Shown here: piece after piece, positions 41,351 to 50,954 of the stretch
How the letters are laid out: each line of letters begins with the position of its first letter
Position numbering within the stretch: position 1 is the first letter of the stretch
Assembly (NCBI RefSeq): GCF_016082275.1
Contig: NZ_MOWM01000008.1
Coordinates: forward strand, 1-64,000
Source: Variovorax sp. E3
GTDB lineage: Bacteria > Pseudomonadota > Gammaproteobacteria > Burkholderiales > Burkholderiaceae_C
Reading direction: 5' to 3'
Length of the DNA: 64,000 nt
The notes under the pieces: generated by a model
The model's input: the letters and a program-made list of their open reading frames with translations, nothing else
What the model was told of the DNA's origin: nothing
Database searches by the model: none
Position numbers and translations under genes: made by a program

Positions 41351-43477
41351 ATGAAACTCTCGCCCGTTGCTGCCGCCGCCATCGCCTGCCTGCTGCTTCA
41401 TGCCCCGCTGCCTGCCCAGGCGCAGGCTGCGGACGCGCCCGGCGCGCTGCGCGAGATCACGGTCTCCACGCCGCGCGGCGAGGTTGCGCCGTTCAACGTG
41501 CCCGGCTCGGTCGACCGGGTCGACGGCAACGAAATGCGCGACAGCCGCCTGCAGGTCAATCTCTCCGAAGGCCTGGGCGCCGTGCCGGGGCTGCAGGTGC
41601 AGAACCGGCTCAACTACGCGCAGGACCTGCAGCTTTCCATTCGCGGCTTCGGCGCGCGCTCCACCTTCGGCGTGCGCGGCGTGCGGCTGTACGTCGACGG
41701 CATTCCCGCGACCTTGCCCGACGGGCAGGGCCAGACCTCGAACATCGACATCGGTTCGCTCGACCGCGTCGAGGTCTTGCGCGGCCCGTTCTCCGCGCTC
41801 TACGGCAATTCCTCGGGCGGCGTGGTGCAGGCCTTCACCGCCTCGGGCGAGGGGGCGCCAAAGCTGTCGTATTCGCTCGCGGGCGGCAGCTTCGGCACGT
41901 GGCGGCAGTCGCTGCAACTGAGCGGCGCGCAGGGCGCGGTCGACTATTTGCTGGACGCCAGCCGCTTCCACACCGACGGCTGGCGCGAGCACAGCGCCGC
42001 GCAGCGCGACATCGCCAACGGCAAGCTGGGCATTGCGCTGGACAACGGCGACAAGCTCACGCTCATCATGAACAGTGTGCGCATCGATGCACAAGACCCG
42101 CTCGGCCTCACCGCCGACCAGTACAGGCTGGCTCCGCGCAACGCGCCGCTCGCCACCCAGTACGACACGCGCAAGACCGTCGCGCAGACACAGGCGGGCC
42201 TGATCTACGAGCGGCGCATCGACGCCACGCAGGGCCTGCGGCTCATGATCTACGGCGGCGAGCGCACGACCACGCAGTACCAGTCGATTCCGCCCTCGGC
42301 GCAGCTCAACCCGCTGCATGCCGGCGGCGTGATCGACCTGAAGCGGCAGTACAGCGGCCTCGACCTGCGCTGGACCGCCGCGCTGCAACTGGCCGACCGC
42401 CCGCTCGACGTGGTCGCGGGCCTGGGCTACGACAACCTGCGCGAAAAGCGGCGCGGCTACGAGAACTATCTGGGGCCGGTCGCCAACCCGATCCTCGGCG
42501 TGCAGGGTCGCCTGCGCCGCAACGAACTCAACACGGTCTGGAACCTCGACCCCTACGCGCAGGCCAGCTGGCGCTTCGCCGACCGATGGACCCTCGAAGC
42601 CGGCGTGCGCCGCAGCAGCGTTCACTTCGATTCGCAGGACCGCTACATCATCGGCGCCAACCGCGATGACAGCGGCAGCGCGCGCTACAGCAGGACTTTG
42701 CCCGTGGCTTCCCTGCGCTACCAGGCCACGCCGGACCTCGCGCTGTACGGCTCCGTCGGCCGCGGTTTCGAGACGCCGACCCTCAACGAGCTGTCGTACC
42801 GCGCGAACGGCGCCAGCGGCCTGAACTTCGCGTTGCGGCCGTCGGTGAACGACAGCGTCGAAGTCGGCGCCAAGGCACGGCTCGCGGGCGGCCTGCTGAC
42901 GGCGGCGCTGTTCCAGACCCGCACGCGCGACGAGATCGTGACCGACACCAACGTGGGCGGCCGCGCCACCTTCCAGAACGCCGGCCGAACGAAGCGCAAC
43001 GGCTTCGAGCTGGGCTGGCAGCACGAGACGGCCAACCATTGGCGCACGCAAGTGGCCTACACATGGCTGGACGCGACCTACCGCGACGCCTTCTGTTCCC
43101 CGTCGCCCTGCGCAGCCGCGAACACCGTGGCCGCGGGCAACCGCATTCCGGGCATAGCACGGCAGTCGCTGTTCGCGTCGCTGGGTTGGGTGCCGCCCGA
43201 AGGCTGGCGCACCGGTGTCGAGATGCGCGCGCTGGGCCGCATCCAGGCCAACGACGTCAACACGGCGACGGCCTCGGGCTATGCGGTCGCGGCGATCTAT
43301 GCCGGCTATCTGAAGAAGTGGGAGCGTTGGGAGTTCAACGCTTTCGCGCGCATCGACAACCTGTTCGACCGGCGCTATGTGGGGTCGGTCATCGTCAACG
43401 AAGGCAATGGCCGTTACTACGAGCCGGCGCCGGGGCGGAACTGGACTGCGGGGGTGAGTGGGGCTTACCGGTTCTGA
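41351..43477 (+). CDS. TonB-dependent receptor (second)
   Basis: A 708-residue outer-membrane receptor with signal peptide IACLLLHAPLPAQAQA. The plug begins REITVSTPRGEVAPFNVPGS and includes LQLSIRGFGARSTFGVRGVRLYVDGIPAT and VEVLRGPFSALYGNSSGGVV. The barrel ends in SGAYRF. Unlike the receptor at 37728 it is not of the siderophore subfamily with QSVTVV motifs and has no Fur-like box close upstream. Its ligand is unknown and could be a metal complex or cofactor. The start at 41351 is nine bases inside a longer open frame. Confidence 0.9.
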   Translation: MKLSPVAAAAIACLLLHAPLPAQAQAADAPGALREITVSTPRGEVAPFNVPGSVDRVDGNEMRDSRLQVNLSEGLGAVPGLQVQNRLNYAQDLQLSIRGFGARSTFGVRGVRLYVDGIPATLPDGQGQTSNIDIGSLDRVEVLRGPFSALYGNSSGGVVQAFTASGEGAPKLSYSLAGGSFGTWRQSLQLSGAQGAVDYLLDASRFHTDGWREHSAAQRDIANGKLGIALDNGDKLTLIMNSVRIDAQDPLGLTADQYRLAPRNAPLATQYDTRKTVAQTQAGLIYERRIDATQGLRLMIYGGERTTTQYQSIPPSAQLNPLHAGGVIDLKRQYSGLDLRWTAALQLADRPLDVVAGLGYDNLREKRRGYENYLGPVANPILGVQGRLRRNELNTVWNLDPYAQASWRFADRWTLEAGVRRSSVHFDSQDRYIIGANRDDSGSARYSRTLPVASLRYQATPDLALYGSVGRGFETPTLNELSYRANGASGLNFALRPSVNDSVEVGAKARLAGGLLTAALFQTRTRDEIVTDTNVGGRATFQNAGRTKRNGFELGWQHETANHWRTQVAYTWLDATYRDAFCSPSPCAAANTVAAGNRIPGIARQSLFASLGWVPPEGWRTGVEMRALGRIQANDVNTATASGYAVAAIYAGYLKKWERWEFNAFARIDNLFDRRYVGSVIVNEGNGRYYEPAPGRNWTAGVSGAYRF

Positions 43478-43529
43478 GGTGCGCCCACGCCGACGCTGTC
43501 CTGTGCATGCGCCCCGAACGCACTCCCCA

Positions 43530-43561
43530 AAAGCAAAACGGCGAGCAAAATGCCCGCCGTC
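43530..43561 (-). terminator. Intrinsic terminator of the NitT/TauT-type ABC operon
   Basis: On the minus strand, ACGGCG-G-GC and GC-T-CGCCGT form an interrupted stem around a short loop. It is followed by a T-rich run (TTTTGCTTTTGG). It lies about 20 bases after the permease stop and marks the end of the operon. Confidence 0.6.
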
Positions 43562-43582
43562 TTGTATTGCGCAGAGTCGATG

Positions 43583-44503
43583 TCAGAACGCGGCAGGCCG
43601 CCACTTCAGCAACCGCTTCTCCAGCGAGCTCAACAGGAAGTCGGCAGCCAGCGCCACGACAGCCAGGACGATCATTGCCGCGAACACGCCGCTGGCGTTG
43701 AAGGCGCCTTGGGCCGTCGAGATCAGCAGGCCGATGCCTTCCTTGGCGCCGAGGAACTCGCCCACCACCGCACCGACCAGCGCGAAGCCGAAGCTCACGT
43801 GCAGGCTGGCCAGGATCCACGACATTGCCGACGGAATCACCACCGACATCGTCACCTGCCGCGGCGAAGCGCCCAGGATCTGTGCGTTCGCGATCATGTA
43901 CTTGTCGGCCTCCCGCACGCCCTGGAACGCGTTGCCGAAGACCACGAAGAACACCATGACCACCGCCAGCGCCACCTTCGAGGCCATGCCCAGGCCCAGC
44001 GCGATCACGAAGATCGAGCCCAGCACCACGCGCGGGATCGAGTTGGCGATCTGGATGTACAGGCTGAACACATCCGACAGCAGCTTGTTGCGGCCCAGGA
44101 TGATGCCGCACAGCACGCCGGCGATCGAGCCGATCAGGAAGCCGATCACCGTTTCCTCCAGCGTCACCGCGACCTGCATCCACAGCGAGCCCTGCGAGGT
44201 GCCGTCGCGCATCCACTCCACCAGCTGGTCGTAGATCATCGAGGGCATCGAATAGAAGAACGGGTCGATCCACTTCAGGCGCGCCGCGATTTCCCAGCCG
44301 CCGAGCGCGACCACCAGCACGATCAGCCGCAGCGCGATGATCATGCGGCGGCGGCCGCGAATGGCCGCCTGCGCGACCTCGGATTCGCGCGCGAGCGCGG
44401 CGTCGCTGAGCGACGAGGGCAGCACGGCTGCCGTGGGGGTGGTGGTGGAGGGCGTCATGGTTCTCGTGGCCGTGTTCGTTGTCGTCGTTGCGGTGCTGCT
44501 CAT
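43583..44503 (-). CDS. ABC transporter permease (NitT/TauT family)
   Basis: A 306-residue permease of the nitrate/sulfonate/taurine importer family. It has about six hydrophobic segments, and the EAA-type loop lies around ANAQILGASPRQVTMSVVIPSA. The N-terminus is long and threonine-rich (TATTTTNTATRTMT), a low-complexity cytoplasmic tail. It is the last gene of the operon: its start overlaps the ATPase stop (TGATG). Substrate is not evident. Confidence 0.92.
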   Translation of the reverse strand: MSSTATTTTNTATRTMTPSTTTPTAAVLPSSLSDAALARESEVAQAAIRGRRRMIIALRLIVLVVALGGWEIAARLKWIDPFFYSMPSMIYDQLVEWMRDGTSQGSLWMQVAVTLEETVIGFLIGSIAGVLCGIILGRNKLLSDVFSLYIQIANSIPRVVLGSIFVIALGLGMASKVALAVVMVFFVVFGNAFQGVREADKYMIANAQILGASPRQVTMSVVIPSAMSWILASLHVSFGFALVGAVVGEFLGAKEGIGLLISTAQGAFNASGVFAAMIVLAVVALAADFLLSSLEKRLLKWRPAAF

Positions 44504-45315
44504 CACTGGATCACCACTTCTTCGCGCAGGTCGTCCCAGATGTGCTTCGACAGTTCGATGAACTGCTTGTCGTAGCGCACCTCGGACATCACGCGCGGGC
44601 GCGGCAGGTCGATCTCGTACACGCGCTTGAGCGTGGCGGGGCGCGCCGACAGCACGAACACGCGGTCGGCCAGCGCAATCGCTTCTTCCAGGTCGTGCGT
44701 GACGAACACCACGCTGCCGCCGTTGCCCGACCACAGCTGCAGCAGCTCGTCCTGCATCAGCGTGCGCGTCTGCATGTCCAGCGCCGAGAAGGGCTCGTCC
44801 ATCAGCAGGATCTCGGGGTTGTTGATGAAGGTCTGCGCCAGCGCCACGCGCTTGCGCATGCCGCCCGAGAGCTGGTGCGGGTAGTGCTTGCCGAACTTCG
44901 ACAGGCCCACGCGGTGGATCCACTCCTGCGCGAGCTCCATCGCCTCTTTCTTCGGCTTGCCGCGGAACACCGGGCCGGCGGCCACGTTGTCTTCCACGCT
45001 GCGCCACGGAAACACCGCGTCGGCCTGGAACACGAAGCCGATGCGCGGGTCGACGCCGTTCACGGGCTGGCCCATGACCTTCACGTCGCCCACGGTGGGC
45101 TTGAGCAAGCCGGTGATCATGTTCAGCGTGGTCGACTTGCCGCAGCCCGTGGGACCGACGATGGCGACGAACTCGCCGCGCGCCACCGACATGCTGAAGT
45201 TGCGCAGCGCCACGGTGGCGTTGCCGTCCTGCGAGATGAAGCGCAGCGAGACGTCGTTGAAGTCGATGGCCGAGGTCACGGCGCTGCCGCTGCCGGGGGG
45301 TGTTCCGTTGCGCAT
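44503..45315 (-). CDS. ABC transporter ATP-binding protein (NitT/TauT family)
   Basis: A 270-residue ATPase. Walker A is GPTGCGKST, followed by signature LSGGMRKRVALAQ, Walker B ILLMDEPFSALD and H-loop VTHDLEEA. The QLSGGMRKRVALA variant is typical of SsuB/TauB-like ATPases. It couples ATP hydrolysis to uptake through the permease encoded downstream. The start ATG at 45315 lies 8 bases after the binding-protein stop. Confidence 0.94.
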   Translation of the reverse strand: MRNGTPPGSGSAVTSAIDFNDVSLRFISQDGNATVALRNFSMSVARGEFVAIVGPTGCGKSTTLNMITGLLKPTVGDVKVMGQPVNGVDPRIGFVFQADAVFPWRSVEDNVAAGPVFRGKPKKEAMELAQEWIHRVGLSKFGKHYPHQLSGGMRKRVALAQTFINNPEILLMDEPFSALDMQTRTLMQDELLQLWSGNGGSVVFVTHDLEEAIALADRVFVLSARPATLKRVYEIDLPRPRVMSEVRYDKQFIELSKHIWDDLREEVVIQ

Positions 45316-45323
45316 GGTGGTGG

Positions 45324-46343
45324 TCACTTCGCCGCCGCTGCCAGGTAGGCGTTGGTGTAGGTCTTGGACAGGTCGATGTTCTTGCTCTTCACCAGCGGCT
45401 TGTAGGTGGCCAGCACCTTCAGCACGGTCTCGGGGCCGCCGGCGGGCATCTTCGCGTCGGTGGTGAACATCGGCAGCGACGCCTTCAGCGCCTCGACGTA
45501 CAGCGCCTTGTCGCTGCCGTAGTAGTCGCGCGGCACCTTCTCGGCGATTTCCTCGGCGCTGTGGGTGTGGATGTATTCCATGGTGCGCGCGAAGGCGTGG
45601 GCCAGCTTGGTGGCCTCGGCCTTGTGCGACTCGGCCCAGGTGTTCTGCACGTACAGGCTGGCCGCGGGGTACAGGCCGCCCAGCGCCTTGATGGTGTCGG
45701 GCTCGGTGCGCAGGTCGACCAGCACCTTGGCGTCGCCGGTCTTGAGCATCTGCGACACGGTGGGCTCGGTGGTCATGCCGGCCTGGATGCGGTCCTGCTT
45801 CATGGCCGCGATGAAGGTGTTGCCGGCGCCCACGGGCAGCAGCGAGTAGTCCTTGGAGGCCACGCCGGCGCGGTCGGCCAGGTAGCGCGTGAGGAAGTCG
45901 GTGGACGAGCCCAGGCCCGTCACGCCCAGCGTCTTGCCGCCCTTGGCGTCGGCCATGCTCTTGAAGCCGGCGGCCGCGGCCTTGGTCGACACCAGTTCCA
46001 CCTCGCCCGGCACCTTGCAGAACACGGCGATGGCCTGGATCTCCTTGCCCTTGCTCTGCAGGTCGATGGTGTGGTCGTAGAAGCCCACCACGCCTTGCAC
46101 GGCGCCGGCGATCAGCTGGTTCTCGGCGTCCACGCCGGCCGGTTGCGATTGCAGCTCGACGTTCAGGCCTTCGTCCTTGAAGTAGCCCAGCGCCTCGGTG
46201 AGCTTGGCCGGCAGGTAGATGATCTTGTTGATGCCGCCCACCATGATGGTGATGGGCGCATCGGCGGCCTGCGCGAGCGGCGCGGCGGCGGCGAAGGCGG
46301 TGCACAGGGCGGCGGCCAGCAGGGTGCGGCGGGTAGCGGACAT
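45324..46343 (-). CDS. ABC transporter substrate-binding protein (NitT/TauT family)
   Basis: A 339-residue periplasmic binding protein with signal peptide (RRTLLAAALCTAFAAAAPLAQA). The mature start is ITIMVGGINKIIYLPAKLTEALGYF, and LGVTGLGSSTDFLTRYL is the family hinge segment. Ligands in this family include sulfonates, nitrate, thiamine precursors and aromatic acids; this sequence does not reveal which. It is first in the operon and divergent from a two-component system, which likely controls it. Confidence 0.92.
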   Translation of the reverse strand: MSATRRTLLAAALCTAFAAAAPLAQAADAPITIMVGGINKIIYLPAKLTEALGYFKDEGLNVELQSQPAGVDAENQLIAGAVQGVVGFYDHTIDLQSKGKEIQAIAVFCKVPGEVELVSTKAAAAGFKSMADAKGGKTLGVTGLGSSTDFLTRYLADRAGVASKDYSLLPVGAGNTFIAAMKQDRIQAGMTTEPTVSQMLKTGDAKVLVDLRTEPDTIKALGGLYPAASLYVQNTWAESHKAEATKLAHAFARTMEYIHTHSAEEIAEKVPRDYYGSDKALYVEALKASLPMFTTDAKMPAGGPETVLKVLATYKPLVKSKNIDLSKTYTNAYLAAAAK

Positions 46344-46416
46344 GGTGTGTCTCTCCGTGTTGGAATTGAATTGGAAGTCCGCGCATATCTGCCGATCTGC
46401 CGCGGGACGGGGCCAG

Positions 46417-46504
46417 TCTAGGAAGCGGCGTCTTTCGGCCAGCTTTCGGCGGCCCGCATGATTTGTCATGGTTATCCCTAGGGGCGGTCGATGCTTCCTA
46501 GAAT
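46417..46504. promoter_or_regulatory. Divergent promoter region between the ABC operon and the two-component system
   Basis: The ten-base word GCTTCCTAGA occurs in both orientations (complement at 46417-46426, direct at 46493-46502), each placing a -10-like TAGAAT/TAGACT before its operon. On the minus strand, just upstream of the ABC copy, GCCGAAAG occurs twice with three bases between (46432-46439 and 46443-46450, 11-base period). This spacing is typical of OmpR/PhoB-type regulator sites. The adjacent response regulator is the obvious candidate to bind there. Confidence 0.6.
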
Positions 46505-46527
46505 CCACGGCCACCACCCCCGACCCC

Positions 46528-47202
46528 ATGAAGCTGCTGCTCATCGAAGACAACCCGCAACTCGCGCACTGGCTCTCCAGCCTGCTGCGCGAGCAGGACT
46601 TCGTGGTCGACCACGTGGACAACGGCGACGCGGCCGACCGCCTGCTGACGCAGACGGCCTACGACGTGGTGCTGCTGGACCTGAACATTCCGCAGCTGTC
46701 GGGCAAGGCGGTGCTGCGCCGGCTGCGCGAGCGCGGCGACACGGTGCCGGTGATCATCCTCACGGCCACGGCGTCGCTCGACCAGAAGGTGCTGTGCCTG
46801 GAGATCGGCGCGGACGACTACCTGGTGAAGCCCTTCGAGATCCGCGAGCTGGTGGCGCGCATCAAGGTGCTGGTGCGCCGGCAGATGCCGGGCAAGGCCA
46901 ACGACATTGCCTGCGGCGACTTGCGCTACGACCTGCGCACGCGGCAGTTCACGCTGGCCGGTGAAGAGCTGGCGTTGCCGCCGCGCGAGCGCACGTTGCT
47001 GGAGACGTTGATGCTGAAGGCGGGCAGCACGGTGTCCAAGCAGGCGTTGATCGACGCGATCTTTGGACTGGACGACGAGCCCAGCGCGGACGCGGTCGAC
47101 ATCTACATCCACCGCCTGCGCAAGAAGCTCGAGGCGAGCCAGGCGACGATCATCACGCTGCGCGGCGTGGGCTACCTGCTGCGCACGCGCCAGGAAGACT
47201 AG
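46528..47202 (+). CDS. OmpR/TctD-family response regulator
   Basis: A 224-residue regulator. The receiver domain begins KLLLIEDNPQLAHWL. The phosphoacceptor aspartate is in VVLLDLNIPQLSG (about residue 51), and the conserved lysine is in DDYLVKPFEIREL. The C-terminal winged helix contains LPPRERTLLETLMLKAGSTVSKQALIDAIFG and ends IITLRGVGYLLR. It is divergent from the ABC operon and followed 10 bases later by its histidine kinase. It probably controls transporter expression in response to an external solute. Confidence 0.94.
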   Translation: MKLLLIEDNPQLAHWLSSLLREQDFVVDHVDNGDAADRLLTQTAYDVVLLDLNIPQLSGKAVLRRLRERGDTVPVIILTATASLDQKVLCLEIGADDYLVKPFEIRELVARIKVLVRRQMPGKANDIACGDLRYDLRTRQFTLAGEELALPPRERTLLETLMLKAGSTVSKQALIDAIFGLDDEPSADAVDIYIHRLRKKLEASQATIITLRGVGYLLRTRQED

Positions 47203-47212
47203 GTCGCGGGCG

Positions 47213-48657
47213 ATGAAGCGCGCCAGCCTCCGCCTGCGCCTCGCGCTGTGGCTGCTGTTGCCGCTGTCGGTGTTCGTGGCGATCTGCGGCTACCTCAACT
47301 GGCGCAACGCGGCCGAAGTGGCCGACTACGTTCAGGACCACGACCTGCTGTCGTCCGCCAAGGTGTTGTCCGACCGCTTGATCTGGGAAGGCGACGACGT
47401 GCAGGCCAGCGTGCCGCCTTCCGCGCTGAGCCTGTTCGTGTCGCCCGAGCGCGACCGCGTGTTCCTCAGCGTGACGGGCTCCAACGGCGAGGTGTTGGCC
47501 GGCTCGGCGGACTTTCCGCTGCCAGCCGTGCGCAAGCCCGAAGGCGTGGACCGCGCGCAGTGGTACGACACGCACTTTGCCGGCGTGCCGCTGCGGGCCG
47601 TCGTCACCACGCGCTCGATGTATGAAGTCGGTGGCGCGCGCGACATCACCATCGCCGTGGGCAAGACCGAAGGCAGCCGCGACCACATGCTGCGCACGCT
47701 GTGGTGGCCGTCGATGCAATACCTGCTGATCGCGCTGGTGCTGGCCATTGCGCTGGCCGTGGCGGCGCTGACGCTGGAGCTGCGGCCCATCGTGCGGCTG
47801 AGCCAGCAGCTGGCGCAACGCGACCCGCTGCACCTGGACCTGGTGGTGGACCCGGGCGCGCTGCATACCGAGCTGCGGCCGGTGGCCGACACCATCAACC
47901 GCTTCGTGGGGCAACTGAAGGCGCACTCCGAGGCGCAGCGCCGCTTCATTGCCGACGCGGCGCACCAGCTGCGCACGCCGCTGGCCATGCAGGCTTCGCA
48001 GATCGAGTTCGCGCGCTACACGCGGCAACACCGCGGCGAATGGGACACGCGCCGCGCCGACATGGACGCCATGTGGCAGGCGATGCAGACCAGCAACCGG
48101 CGCCTGGTCGACGTGACGAACAAGCTGCTGCTGCTGGCGCAGGCCGAGCATGGCGATGCGCACACGGGGCAGGAGCCGGTCGACCTGGCCGGGGTGGCGC
48201 TGCGTTGCGTCGAGCAACTCGCGGCGCTGGCGGACCGGCGCGGCATCGACCTGGGGCTGGAGTCGGAAGCAGGGCCCGAGGGCGCCATGGTGCGCGCACA
48301 GCCCGCGCTGCTCGACGCGCTCGCGACGAACCTGCTGGACAACGCGCTGCGCTACACGCAGGAAGGCGGTCGCGTGACGGTGGGGGTGCGCAAGGCGCAA
48401 GGGGCGGTCGTGCTGACCGTGGAAGACAACGGCCCCGGCATTGCGGCCGAGGCGCGCGAGCGTGTCTTCGAGCGCTTCTATCGCGTGGCCCAGGACACCG
48501 AGGGAACGGGCCTGGGTCTGGCCATCGTGCGCGAGATCGCGCGGGCCTCGATGCGAACGTGGACCTGGCAGCCAACCCGCGCGAGGCGAGCGGGCTGCTG
48601 GTCACGGTGCGTTTTCCGCCGGTGGCCGGGCCGGGGCCGGCGGACAACGCGGGGTAG
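47213..48657 (+). CDS. Sensor histidine kinase (TctE/QseC type), frame interrupted at the C-terminus
   Basis: A membrane kinase of about 481 residues, with helices at about 8-28 and 165-190 bounding a periplasmic sensor domain. The H-box is RRFIADAAHQLRTPLAMQ, the N-box NLLDNALRYT, and the G-boxes VEDNGPGI and GTGLGLAIV. After EIARAS the frame is lost. One base added near 48550 continues as DANVDLAANPREASGLLVTVRF and stops at 48655-48657. The existing frame runs on to 48748, into the metK gene. It is the partner of the response regulator directly upstream. Confidence 0.9.
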
Positions 48658-48660
48658 GCC

Positions 48661-49842
48661 TTACAGGCCGGCGGCTGCGCGCAGGGCGGCGGCCTGGTTG
48701 GTCGCTTCCCAGGTGAACTCGGGCTCTTCGCGGCCGAAGTGGCCGTAGGCGGCGGTCTTCTGGTAGATCGGGCGCAGCAGGTCGAGCATCTGGATGATGC
48801 CCTTCGGACGCAGGTCGAAGTGCTCGCGCACCAGGGCGGCGATCTTCTCGTCGGAGATCACGCCGGTGCCTTCGGTGTAGACCGTGATGTTCATCGGCTC
48901 GGCCACGCCGATCGCGTAGGCGACCTGGATCTGGCACTGGCGCGCGATGCCGGCGGCCACGATGTTCTTGGCCACGTAGCGCGCGGCGTAGGCGGCCGAG
49001 CGGTCGACCTTCGAGGGGTCCTTGCCCGAGAACGCGCCGCCGCCGTGCGGGCAGGCGCCGCCGTAGGTGTCGACGATGATCTTGCGGCCGGTCAGGCCGC
49101 AGTCGCCCTGCGGGCCGCCGATGACGAAGCGGCCGGTCGGGTTGATCAGGTAGCGCGTGTCCTTGAGCCATTCCTTCGGCAGCACGGGCTTGATGATCTC
49201 CTCGATGATGGCTTCGTTGAACGAGGCCTTCATCTTGGTCGAGGTTTCGCTCTGGTCGGGGCTGTGCTGGGTCGAGAGCACCACGGTGTCGATGCTGTGC
49301 GGCTTGCCGTCCACGTAGCGCATCGTGACCTGGCTCTTGGCGTCGGGACGCAGGAAGGGCAGGCGGCCGTCCTTGCGCAGCTGGGCCTGGCGCTCGACGA
49401 GGCGGTGCGCGTAGTAGATGGGCGCGGGCATCAGCTCGGGCGTCTCGTCGCAGGCGTAGCCGAACATCAGGCCCTGGTCGCCGGCGCCGGTGTTCAGGTG
49501 GTCGTCGGAGGCGTGGTCCACGCCCTGGGCGATGTCGTTGGACTGCTTGTCGTAGCAGACCATCACGGCGCAACCCTTGTAGTCGATGCCGTAGTCGGTG
49601 TTGTCGTAGCCGATGCGCTTGATGGTGTCGCGCGCGACCTGGATGTAGTCGACGTGCGCGTTGGTGGTGATTTCACCGGCGAGCACCACGAGGCCGGTGT
49701 TGGTCAGCGTCTCGGCGGCCACGCGGCTGCGCGGGTCCTGCTCGAAGATCGCGTCCAGGATCGCGTCGGAGATCTGGTCGGCGACCTTGTCGGGGTGGCC
49801 TTCGGAGACGGATTCGGAAGTGAAGAGGAAATCGTTCGCCAT
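48661..49842 (-). CDS. metK: S-adenosylmethionine synthetase
   Basis: A 393-residue enzyme that makes SAM from methionine and ATP. It starts [19 protein letters not shown] and has the two signature motifs [12 protein letters not shown] and [19 protein letters not shown]. An aaggag ribosome site lies upstream of the ATG at 49842, which fixes the start inside a longer open frame. Transcribed alone, divergent from the lipid A acyltransferase genes. The frame is intact. Confidence 0.98.
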   Translation of the reverse strand: MANDFLFTSESVSEGHPDKVADQISDAILDAIFEQDPRSRVAAETLTNTGLVVLAGEITTNAHVDYIQVARDTIKRIGYDNTDYGIDYKGCAVMVCYDKQSNDIAQGVDHASDDHLNTGAGDQGLMFGYACDETPELMPAPIYYAHRLVERQAQLRKDGRLPFLRPDAKSQVTMRYVDGKPHSIDTVVLSTQHSPDQSETSTKMKASFNEAIIEEIIKPVLPKEWLKDTRYLINPTGRFVIGGPQGDCGLTGRKIIVDTYGGACPHGGGAFSGKDPSKVDRSAAYAARYVAKNIVAAGIARQCQIQVAYAIGVAEPMNITVYTEGTGVISDEKIAALVREHFDLRPKGIIQMLDLLRPIYQKTAAYGHFGREEPEFTWEATNQAAALRAAAGL

Positions 49843-50063
49843 TTGTACAAAACTCCTTGATGTGACTTGGCGCGTTGCCAACTCTGCGGAGCCCTGGCGA
49901 ACGCTTTAGCAGATGCCGATGAATCGGCGGGGCACAATCGCTTTCGCGCTTGTGTTTGTCGCCCTGCAAGTTGTTCCGTAACTCGGCGACAATTTGCATT
50001 CTATTCGAGCCGCGCAATACCATGCGCGCGCGTCCGCTTTTTGACCCCCTCCCGTTTTCTTCA

Positions 50064-50954
50064 ATGATCACCCTGTTTCGCCTGCTTGCCCGCTTGCCGA
50101 TGCCGTTGATGCATCGGCTCGGCGCGTTGCTGGGCTGGCTGGTCTGGTGGAGCGCGCCGGGCTATCGCCGCCGCTTCAAGGCCAATGCCGAAAGCGCGGG
50201 TTTCGCCCCCGATCAATACCGCCCGGCCATTGCCGCCGCCGGCAAGATGGCCTCCGAGCTGCCCTGGCTGTGGCTGCGCCCCCATGGCCAGACCGTGCTG
50301 GACCGCGTGGTGCGCTGGGAAGGCGTCGAGGCCTTCGAGGCCGCCATGCAGGCCAAAAAAGGCGTGATCCTGGTCGCGCCGCACCTGGGCAGCTGGGAAA
50401 TGTGCGGCCAGGCCATCGGCGAGCGCTTCCTGGCCTCCTACGGGCCGATCACCGCGCTGTTCCGCCCGGCCCGCAAGAAATGGATGGCCGACCTGATCGC
50501 CGCGGGTTCGCGCGACCGGCCCGGCCTGCAGACATTGCCGACCAACAACAGCGGCGTGCGCGGCCTGATCCGCACGCTGCGCGGCGGCGGCTACACCGGC
50601 ATCCTGCCCGACCAGGTGCCACCGCTGGGGCAGGGCGTCTGGGCGCCTTTCCTCGGCCGCCCCGCCTACACCATGACCTTGCTTCCCCGTCTCGCGCAAC
50701 AAACCGGCGCGGCCTGCTTCCTGAGCGTCTGCGAGCGCTTGCCCAAGGGCGCCGGCTACGTGATCCGTTTCGAGCCCATCGTCGGCACCGCGCTGACCGA
50801 CCCGTCGGCTTCCATCGAGGACGCCGCCGCCGCCATGAACGACGGCATCGGCCGGCTGATCCACAGCCTGCCGGGCCAGTACGTGTGGGACTACGCCCGC
50901 TACAAGGAACCGCGCGCCGAGCGCGTGGTGGCCGCCGCTGGGGAGGCCGCATGA
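50064..50954 (+). CDS. Lipid A biosynthesis acyltransferase (LpxL/HtrB family), first copy
   Basis: A 296-residue inner-membrane acyltransferase that adds a secondary acyl chain to the lipid A precursor. The catalytic HX4E motif is in VAPHLGSWEMCGQ, and LPDQVPPLGQGVWAPFLGRPAYT is the family segment after it. The N-terminal hydrophobic helix serves as anchor. Its stop overlaps the second acyltransferase start (ATGA). The ATG at 50064 is chosen over upstream in-frame codons, which lack homology. Confidence 0.93.
   Translation: MITLFRLLARLPMPLMHRLGALLGWLVWWSAPGYRRRFKANAESAGFAPDQYRPAIAAAGKMASELPWLWLRPHGQTVLDRVVRWEGVEAFEAAMQAKKGVILVAPHLGSWEMCGQAIGERFLASYGPITALFRPARKKWMADLIAAGSRDRPGLQTLPTNNSGVRGLIRTLRGGGYTGILPDQVPPLGQGVWAPFLGRPAYTMTLLPRLAQQTGAACFLSVCERLPKGAGYVIRFEPIVGTALTDPSASIEDAAAAMNDGIGRLIHSLPGQYVWDYARYKEPRAERVVAAAGEAA

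Noticed and set aside
49843-50063. SAM or SAH riboswitch upstream of metK
   Set aside because: The 221-base divergent region shows no recognisable SAM-sensing core; it appears to hold only two promoters.
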